Assembly: GCA_900553775.1 (NCBI GenBank)
Contig: USEZ01000084.1
Coordinates: 1 to 8,260, forward strand
Direction of reading: 5' to 3'
DNA length: 8,260 nucleotides
DNA from: an uncultured Slackia sp.
Lineage (GTDB): Bacteria > Actinomycetota > Coriobacteriia > Coriobacteriales > Eggerthellaceae
Positions 1-4,815 of the stretch are shown here, in pieces. Position numbers and translations under genes: made by a program. The stretch's first letter is position 1; every line of letters starts with the position of its first letter. The notes below the pieces were generated by a model. It was not told the DNA's origin. It did not search any database and worked only from the letters and a program-made list of their open reading frames with translations.

Positions 1-2
1 AT

Positions 3-1046
3 GCCGCACAGATGCTTACGCGCGAGCAGACACCGTGGCTGGTAGGCCCCTGCAAATGGACGCCCAAATTCACCCGCAAGGCCGTGGTGTGGCTCTGCGG
101 CGTGGTGCAGAAACCGATCCTGAAGCTCACCTACAAGGATTACATCGAAAATTCGCTGGGCGAACTGCTCGAACAGGGCCGCACCTACGACCAGATCAAC
201 ATCGACGTATTCAACGACCTCCAGCACACCATCACCGGCTGGCCGGGCGGCAAGCCCAACGCCGACGATTCGACGCGCCCCGTGCCGTCGAATCCGTATC
301 CCAAACGCATCGTGATTTTCTCGCCCCACCCCGACGACGACGTCATCTCGATGGGCGGTACCTTTATCCGCCTCGTGCAGCAGGGACACGACGTACACGT
401 AGCCTACGAAACTTCGGGCAACGTGGCCGTACACGACGACGTCGTGCTGCAGAACATCGACACGGCCCGCGAACTGGGCTACGGCAACCACTACGCCGAA
501 GTCGAGAAGATCATCGCCGGCAAGAAGAAAGGCGAACCCGAACCCCGTCCGCTGCTCGACCTCAAGGGCGCCATCCGCCGTGCGGAGGCCCGCGCCGCCG
601 TGCGCTCGTTCGGGCTGAACCCCGACACCAACGCCCATTTCCTCAACCTGCCGTTCTACGAGACGGGCGGCATCAAGAAGGGACTGCTCACGGAGAAGGA
701 CATCGAAATCATCGTCAAACTGCTCCGCGAGGTGAAGCCCCACCAGATTTACGCCGCCGGCGACCTCGCCGACCCCCACGGCACGCACCGCACCGCCATG
801 GAGGCCGTGCTCGGCGCGCTCGACGTGGTGAAGGACGACGAATGGCTCAAGGAGTGCCATCTCTGGCTCTACCGCGGCGCATGGATGGAATGGGACCTCG
901 GCATGGTCGATATGGCGGTGCCCTTGTCGCCCGACGAGCTGATCATGAAGCGTCACGCCATCTACCGCCACCTCTCGCAGAAAGACATCATGCCCTTCCC
1001 CGGCAGCGACCCCCGCGAGTTCTGGCAGCGCGCCGAAGAGCGCACG
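3..1046 (+). other. Segment: PIG-L (LmbE-like) deacetylase domain of a Bacteroidota-type glucosamine-6-phosphate deaminase
   Basis: The recognised family is the long NagB protein of Bacteroides/Alistipes, in which an N-terminal glucosamine-6-phosphate deaminase domain (outside this window) is followed by a PIG-L zinc-dependent N-deacetylase domain. Seen here (numbered from ATG 12): the linker motif HTITGWPGGKPNADD at about residues 72-86, the PIG-L zinc motif SPHPDDD at 104-110 with H106 and D109, the DPHGTHR motif at 254-260 with the second zinc-ligand region, and the family's late motif REFWQRAEER at about 335-344. In family members I recall, this last motif is followed by some 30 further residues ending near EAMEAFVRYH; here that tail is missing. 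Only 2 of 32 leucine codons are TTG or CTT, unlike the following segment. Amino-sugar catabolism is the expected role of the intact protein; the activity of the PIG-L half is not established by sequence. Confidence 0.8.
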
Positions 1047-1910
1047 CCCGAACACGAGGTGGATACGTCGATCATGCTGCTTTCGCGCCTTCCGCGCATC
1101 ATGGTGCTCGCGTATCACGTCATGCGCGATAAATTCCACGGCGACTCGATGTTCATCCATCATTTCGTGGAGGGACAGAGCACGGCGGAAACCATCCTTT
1201 CCATGCTGCGTCCCGACCGCTCCTTCACCGACACCGAGGCGAAGACGCTCGATATCATGCTCATGCTGCATGCCGAGCACGGCGGCGGCAACAATTCGAC
1301 GTTCGCCTGCCGCGCGTTGACCAGCTCGGACACCGATCCGTATTCGGCCTATGCCGGCGCGATCGGCAGCCTGAAAGGCGCCCGCCACGGCGGCGCCAAC
1401 AACCGCACGCTCATGATGACCGACGACATCAAACAGCATGTGGCCGATATCACCGACGAGGGCCAGGTAGCCGATTACCTGCGTAAAATCGTGAAGAAAG
1501 AGGCATACGACCGCACGGGCTTGATCTACGGCATGGGCCATGCGGTGTACACGCTGTCCGACCCCCGTGCCGAGCTGTGCCACAAATACGCCGAACGCCT
1601 GGTGGCGGGAACGGAATACGAAGCCGAGTTCCGTCTGCTCGAAAACATCGAGCGCTTGGCGCCGGTGCTTTTGGCCGAGGCGGGGAAGAGCAAAGACATC
1701 TGCGCCAACGTCGATTTGTACAGCGGCTGCGTGTACAGCGCCCTCGGCATTCCGCGCGAGCTGCTCACGCCGATCTTCGCCTGCGCCCGCATGGCCGGCT
1801 GGAGCGCGCACCGCTTCGAGGAAATCGTGTCGGGCAAGCGCATCATGCGCCCGGCTTATAAGAAAACCGGCTGCGCGCGCGATTACGTGGCCATTGCTGA
1901 TCGCGCATAG
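3..1910 (+). CDS. Chimeric ORF: NagB-type PIG-L C-terminal region joined in frame to citrate synthase C-terminal region (5' partial)
   Basis: This single open frame has no stop from the left edge to TAG at 1908-1910. Frame codons upstream of the ATG at 12 are also open (Ala-Ala-Gln), and the residues around it fit the interior of a longer protein, so ATG 12 is not taken as the true start and the gene is 5' partial. Residues below are numbered from ATG 12. Residues 1 to about 345 match the C-terminal region of the long (~660 aa) Bacteroidota glucosamine-6-phosphate deaminases. Residues from about 350 to 632 match citrate synthase. Neither enzyme is complete: the deaminase loses its last ~30 residues and the citrate synthase lacks about its first 165, both at the same point. 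No known protein family combines these two halves in this way as far as I know. The product as written would probably not be a working citrate synthase. I read it as an assembly or cloning chimera first, a real fusion second. Each half is described separately. Confidence 0.75.
   Translation, partial: AAQMLTREQTPWLVGPCKWTPKFTRKAVVWLCGVVQKPILKLTYKDYIENSLGELLEQGRTYDQINIDVFNDLQHTITGWPGGKPNADDSTRPVPSNPYPKRIVIFSPHPDDDVISMGGTFIRLVQQGHDVHVAYETSGNVAVHDDVVLQNIDTARELGYGNHYAEVEKIIAGKKKGEPEPRPLLDLKGAIRRAEARAAVRSFGLNPDTNAHFLNLPFYETGGIKKGLLTEKDIEIIVKLLREVKPHQIYAAGDLADPHGTHRTAMEAVLGALDVVKDDEWLKECHLWLYRGAWMEWDLGMVDMAVPLSPDELIMKRHAIYRHLSQKDIMPFPGSDPREFWQRAEERTPEHEVDTSIMLLSRLPRIMVLAYHVMRDKFHGDSMFIHHFVEGQSTAETILSMLRPDRSFTDTEAKTLDIMLMLHAEHGGGNNSTFACRALTSSDTDPYSAYAGAIGSLKGARHGGANNRTLMMTDDIKQHVADITDEGQVADYLRKIVKKEAYDRTGLIYGMGHAVYTLSDPRAELCHKYAERLVAGTEYEAEFRLLENIERLAPVLLAEAGKSKDICANVDLYSGCVYSALGIPRELLTPIFACARMAGWSAHRFEEIVSGKRIMRPAYKKTGCARDYVAIADRA
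1059..1910 (+). other. Segment: citrate synthase, C-terminal two thirds
   Basis: Citrate synthase condenses acetyl-CoA with oxaloacetate to citrate in the cytoplasm. The match starts at about VDTSIMLLSRLPRIM (residues 350-364, numbered from ATG 12) and runs to the natural C-terminus. The three catalytic residues known from the pig-heart enzyme (H274, H320, D375) have clear counterparts: H423 in LHAEHGGGNNS, H510 in YGMGHAVYTLSDPR, and D568 in NVDLYSG. The GSLKGARHGGAN motif is also present. The subtype resembles the ~450-residue enzymes of Clostridia and Coriobacteria, so about 165 N-terminal residues are absent. A 2-methylcitrate synthase cannot be excluded. Nine of 26 leucine codons are TTG or CTT, like galE and the ABC gene downstream, so this half appears native to the rest of the window. 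A terminator follows directly. Confidence 0.85.
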
Positions 1911-1936
1911 CGCCGCTTGAGCTTGCATCCCACATC

Positions 1937-1968
1937 GGAAAGCCGCCCGAGCGCGGCTTTCCTTGTTT
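1937..1968 (+). terminator. Rho-independent terminator after the citrate synthase frame
   Basis: A perfect 10-bp stem, GGAAAGCCGC (1937-1946) pairing with GCGGCTTTCC (1953-1962), encloses a 6-base loop. It is followed by the T-rich run TTGTTT (1963-1968). It lies 27 bases after the stop codon at 1910 and separates the citrate synthase frame from the aminotransferase gene. Confidence 0.8.
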
Positions 1969-2007
1969 CCGAAGGGCGGCCCGGCGCGCTACCGGGGTTT
2001 GCGTCGA

Positions 2008-2038
2008 ACGGCGGTGCCGCCGTGTCCCGGGGTACAAT
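2008..2038 (+). promoter_or_regulatory. Putative aminotransferase promoter (-10 TACAAT) with an upstream 7-bp palindrome
   Basis: TACAAT at 2033-2038 differs from the -10 consensus TATAAT at one position and lies 41 bases upstream of the ATG at 2080. No recognisable -35 hexamer is present at 16-18 bases upstream. In its place is a perfect inverted repeat, ACGGCGG (2008-2014) / CCGCCGT (2017-2023), with a 2-base centre. The repeat overlaps the position where a -35 box would lie, so it could be an operator, but GC-rich palindromes of this length also arise by chance. Assignment rests on pattern only. Confidence 0.4.
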
Positions 2039-2079
2039 GAGGCCCATCGACCGTTTGCTTATCGAAAAGGAGCGAGGCC

Positions 2080-3225
2080 ATGGCCCTTACGCTTAACGAA
2101 TCGCTTGATAACCTGCAGCTTTCGGGCATTCGGCGCATCACGGCGAAGGCCAAGCAGACGCCGGGGTGCATTCTTCTGACGCTCGGCGAGCCCGACGGCA
2201 ATACCGCCGAGGTGGTGAAGGCGGAGGTGGCGGCGTCTCTTGCGGAAAACGACACGCACTATCCGCCGAATAACGGCAAAGACTTCCTGCGCGAGGCGAT
2301 CGCCGCGCACATGGCCCGACGCGGCCTTTCGTACGCCGCCGACGAGGTAATCGCGACATGCGGGGCCACCGAGGCCCTGTTCGTCGCGCTGACGTGCGTC
2401 ATGAACCCGGGCGACGAGGCGGTGGTGCCGACGCCCGCCTTCGGCCTGTACGAGTCCATCATCACGTTGAACCGCGGCGTGTTCGTGCCGCTCGATACGC
2501 GCGCGTCGTCGTTTCAGATAACCGAAAGCGCCCTGGCACGCGTGGCGAGCGAACGCACCAAGGTCATCGTGCTCACGTCGCCGAACAACCCGACCGGATG
2601 CGTCTACGACGAACGCAGCCTTGACGCGGTCGCCCGTTTCGCCCGCGAGCGCGATGTCTTTGTGGTCTGCGACGACGTGTATGCGAGCCTGGCGTATGAC
2701 GATGCGCCCTATAAGGGCTTCGCCTGCCGCTATCCCGACCTGCGCGACCGCGTGATCGTGTGCGACAGTTTCTCGAAGCCCTATGCCATGACGGGCTGGC
2801 GTTTGGGGTGGGTTGCCGCCGACGCACCGCTTATCGCACAGATGGCGAAGATTCACCAATATATGGTGTCTTCGGTGCCTTCGTTCGTCCAGCGCGCCGC
2901 GGCATGCGCCTTGGAGCAGGACGTCTCTGCGGCGCGGGAGTCCTATCGCGCCCGCCGCGATTATGTGGTCGAACGTCTTGCGGCGATGGGGCTTTCCACG
3001 GTGCGTCCCGCGGGAGCGTTTTACGCGTTTCCCTCCATCGAGAAGTTCGGCATGTCGTCGGAGGAATTCTGCCTGAGGCTCATCGACGAGGCGGGCGTGG
3101 CGCTTGTGCCCGGATCGTGCTTTTCCGCCGAAGGGTTCGTGCGTATTTCGTATTGCTGCTCGATGGATGCCATAGAGGAAGGGCTCGACCGCTTGGAAGG
3201 GTTCGTGCGCAGGCTCGAAGCCTGA
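2080..3225 (+). CDS. PatA-like class I/II pyridoxal-phosphate aminotransferase
   Basis: This is a 381-residue cytoplasmic fold-type I aminotransferase, about the usual family length and intact. Visible hallmarks: the substrate-binding loop TLGEPDG near residue 30; NNPTG at 169-173; D198 in VVCDDVYA, the expected contact to the PLP ring nitrogen, with Y201; the PLP lysine K233 in DSFSKPYAMTGWR, with R241 as phosphate ligand; and R355 in FVRIS, which binds the substrate carboxylate. The C-terminal third (KIHQYMVSS, AGAFYAFPSI, EAGVALVPGSCFS, SMDAIEEGLDRLE) closely resembles Bacillus subtilis PatA, an N-acetyl-LL-diaminopimelate aminotransferase, as I remember it. That suggests lysine/diaminopimelate supply, but substrate cannot be told from sequence, and an aromatic or aspartate aminotransferase is possible. 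The start is set by AAGGAG at 2067-2072, seven bases before the ATG. No dap genes are adjacent, and terminator-like hairpins on both sides suggest it is transcribed alone. Confidence 0.93.
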   Translation: MALTLNESLDNLQLSGIRRITAKAKQTPGCILLTLGEPDGNTAEVVKAEVAASLAENDTHYPPNNGKDFLREAIAAHMARRGLSYAADEVIATCGATEALFVALTCVMNPGDEAVVPTPAFGLYESIITLNRGVFVPLDTRASSFQITESALARVASERTKVIVLTSPNNPTGCVYDERSLDAVARFARERDVFVVCDDVYASLAYDDAPYKGFACRYPDLRDRVIVCDSFSKPYAMTGWRLGWVAADAPLIAQMAKIHQYMVSSVPSFVQRAAACALEQDVSAARESYRARRDYVVERLAAMGLSTVRPAGAFYAFPSIEKFGMSSEEFCLRLIDEAGVALVPGSCFSAEGFVRISYCCSMDAIEEGLDRLEGFVRRLEA

Positions 3226-3350
3226 GAGTGCGACCTGGGGCGCGCGCCGCGGCGAACCGGTCCGACGCGTCGCGCCCTGCATCCGAGGAGGGAATGCCGG
3301 CAGAACGCTTCGTCGGCGAGCGTTCCGCCCGGGCGCTGCGAATCTGTCTT

Positions 3351-3373
3351 GGAGTCGGCGGGGACTCTGTTTT
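3351..3373 (+). terminator. Weak terminator candidate after the aminotransferase gene
   Basis: GAGTC (3352-3356) pairs with GACTC (3363-3367) around a 6-base loop; one G-T pair extends it. It is followed by TGTTTT (3368-3373). The stem is short and sits 126 bases past the stop at 3225, so this is tentative. The rest of the 3226-3455 gap holds no coding frame or RNA gene that I can support; a second short hairpin, AACGCT/AGCGTT (3304-3309/3319-3324), lacks a T run. Confidence 0.35.
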
Positions 3374-3455
3374 CGGGGTCTAGGCCTTCGATATACGGCT
3401 CCGCCGTCATCGCGCATGCATGGAAACGGCGTGCGCGGCGGCCCGCTCGTGTCAT

Positions 3456-3489
3456 TCCGCGCGTATACTGGCATCGAAATACGCGCGGA
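3456..3489 (+). promoter_or_regulatory. galE promoter region: -10 box TATACT inside a perfect 11-bp inverted repeat (operator-like)
   Basis: TCCGCGCGTAT (3456-3466) and ATACGCGCGGA (3479-3489) are exact reverse complements separated by 12 bases. TATACT at 3464-3469 differs from TATAAT at one position and overlaps the left arm. Transcription starting about 7 bases downstream would fall at about 3476, between the arms. The arm centres are 23 bases apart, about two DNA turns, as expected for a dimeric or paired-dimer regulator binding one DNA face. No convincing -35 hexamer is seen. The site ends 28 bases before the galE ATG. The repeat is seen directly; its role as an operator is inferred. If transcription starts further upstream, it would instead be an mRNA leader hairpin. 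Confidence 0.5.
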
Positions 3490-3517
3490 CGCATAACGGA
3501 AAACGAAAGGCAGCTTC

Positions 3518-4591
3518 ATGTCAGATAAGAAGAACATCCTGGTTACCGGCGGAGCAGGATTCATCGGAAGCCACACATGCATCGAGCTTCTGCAGGCGGG
3601 CTACGGCGTCGTGGTGGTAGACGACCTCTCCAATTCGAGCGAGAAGGCGATCGATCGCGTGCGCGCCATCGTGTCCAAGGCTGCTGCAGAAGGAGCGGCG
3701 CCCGCCGACGCCGCCGAAAGCTTGGTCTTCTACGAGGACAACGTGCTCGACCGTGCCGCGCTCGAGCGTATCTTCGATGCCCACGATATCGACGGCGTGA
3801 TTCATTTCGCCGGATTCAAGGCGGTCGGCGAAAGCGTCGAGAAGCCGCTCGAGTATTACTACAACAATCTGACGAACACGCTCGTGCTGTGCGACGTCAT
3901 GCGCAGCCACGGCTGCAAGAACATCGTGTTCTCCAGCTCGGCAACCGTGTACGGCGAGCCCGACAGCGTGCCTTTGTCCGAGGCGGCGCCGAAAAAACCC
4001 GCTACCAACCCGTATGGTTGGACGAAGTGGATGATCGAGCAGATTCTGACCGACTTCACCGTGGCCGATCCCGAGTGGAACGTGGTGCTGCTGCGTTACT
4101 TCAATCCCATCGGCGCCCATGAAAGCGGCCTGATCGGCGAAGATCCCAAGGGCATTCCCAACAACCTGGTGCCGTACGTGGCCCAGGTGGCTATCGGCAA
4201 GCTTCCCGCCGTGCGCGTGTTCGGCAACGACTACGATACGCCCGACGGCACGGGCGTGCGCGACTACATCCACGTGGTCGATTTGGCGCGCGGCCATGTT
4301 GCGGCGCTGAACTGGATGGACGGCAAGCACGGCGTGGAAACGGTCAACCTGGGAACGGGTACCGGTTCGAGCGTGCTCGACGTGGTGGCTTCGTTCAGCC
4401 GCGCCTGCGGCCGCGAGCTGCCGGTGGACATCCAGCCCCGTCGTGCGGGCGACGTGGCCGAGAATTACGCCGATCCGAAGAAGGCCAAGGAGCTTCTGGG
4501 CTGGGAGGCCGAATACGACCTCGACCGCATGTGCGCCGATTCGTGGCGTTGGCAGTCGATGAACCCGAACGGCTACGCCGACGGGCAGTAA
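3518..4591 (+). CDS. galE: UDP-glucose 4-epimerase
   Basis: GalE interconverts UDP-galactose and UDP-glucose in the cytoplasm with tightly bound NAD, serving the Leloir pathway and supplying galactose for surface glycans. The 357-residue product is an extended short-chain dehydrogenase. Seen: the Rossmann motif TGGAGFIGSH with G11, G14 and G17; the catalytic set S141 (in FSSSATVYG), Y166 and K170 (in NPYGWTK), equivalent to E. coli S124, Y149 and K153; the substrate-binding LRYFNPIGAH and RDYIHVVDLA motifs; and PRRAGD with R309. It is about 19 residues longer than E. coli GalE, mostly through an Ala-rich stretch at about residues 52-68. N316 takes the place of E. coli Y299, which may widen the substrate range to UDP-GlcNAc/GalNAc. 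The start is chosen by GAAAGG at 3505-3510, seven bases before the ATG. No other gal genes are adjacent; a strong terminator follows, so it looks monocistronic. Confidence 0.96.
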   Translation: MSDKKNILVTGGAGFIGSHTCIELLQAGYGVVVVDDLSNSSEKAIDRVRAIVSKAAAEGAAPADAAESLVFYEDNVLDRAALERIFDAHDIDGVIHFAGFKAVGESVEKPLEYYYNNLTNTLVLCDVMRSHGCKNIVFSSSATVYGEPDSVPLSEAAPKKPATNPYGWTKWMIEQILTDFTVADPEWNVVLLRYFNPIGAHESGLIGEDPKGIPNNLVPYVAQVAIGKLPAVRVFGNDYDTPDGTGVRDYIHVVDLARGHVAALNWMDGKHGVETVNLGTGTGSSVLDVVASFSRACGRELPVDIQPRRAGDVAENYADPKKAKELLGWEAEYDLDRMCADSWRWQSMNPNGYADGQ

Positions 4592-4619
4592 CGGGCAAAA
4601 CGCTTTATCGAACCTGGTT

Positions 4620-4653
4620 GAGACGATGGGTTTTTACCCATCGTCTCTTTTTT
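4620..4653 (+). terminator. Strong rho-independent terminator of galE
   Basis: A perfect 12-bp stem, GAGACGATGGGT (4620-4631) with ACCCATCGTCTC (4636-4647), has a TTTT loop and is followed at once by six T residues (4648-4653). It starts 29 bases after the galE stop. It shows that the ABC transporter gene downstream needs its own promoter and that a start for that gene at 4531, upstream of this hairpin, is not credible. Confidence 0.95.
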
Positions 4654-4720
4654 ATCCGTCTTCTTTTCCCCGTTTTCGTTTCTTATGCGGTGTTTTTTCT
4701 CGTGCTTTCCAAGACGCAGG

Positions 4721-4726
4721 TATCAT
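4721..4726 (+). promoter_or_regulatory. Candidate -10 box (TATCAT) for the ABC transporter gene
   Basis: TATCAT in the context GGTATCATTGAG lies 68 bases downstream of the galE terminator and 90 bases upstream of the chosen ATG at 4816. Its flanks resemble those of the TACAAT box at 2033-2038 (GGTACAATGAG). No clear -35 hexamer is present. The region 4654-4720 is strikingly T-rich (runs at 4693-4698), which could act as an upstream element. The site is proposed because the preceding terminator requires a promoter in this gap. Confidence 0.35.
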
Positions 4727-4815
4727 TGAGCGCGCCTATCCGTCTTCGTGCCGCGAGGGCGAAGGCGACCCGGTCGAATCTGCGTTTTTTGCGCCTTATG
4801 GGAAGCGAGCCGTTT

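Noticed and set aside
12..14. ATG at 12 as the true start of the first gene
   Set aside because: The frame is open to the window edge, no ribosome binding site can be seen, and the preceding residues continue a recognisable domain, so the gene starts outside the window.
35..1132. 365-codon + strand frame overlapping the PIG-L segment
   Set aside because: Arg/Pro/His-rich translation typical of a frame-shifted shadow; the PIG-L motifs are in the other frame.
3304..3324. AACGCT/AGCGTT hairpin as a terminator for the aminotransferase gene
   Set aside because: Only 6 bp with a 9-base loop and no T run; the 3351-3373 hairpin is a better though still weak candidate.
2059..3582. 507-codon open frame on the minus strand across the aminotransferase gene and the galE upstream region
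   Set aside because: Low-complexity Arg/His-rich translation, no motif, and it covers promoter-like and terminator-like sites of the + strand genes.
3521..4330. 269-codon open frame on the minus strand opposite galE
   Set aside because: No recognisable motif, and it is fully contained in galE, whose catalytic residues are intact.
4531..4815. In-frame upstream extension of the ABC transporter frame, starting at ATG 4531 and encoding a basic then hydrophobic leader
   Set aside because: It overlaps the end of galE and runs through a perfect 12-bp terminator with T6. The hydrophobic residues come from the T-rich spacer, and homology begins at 4816.
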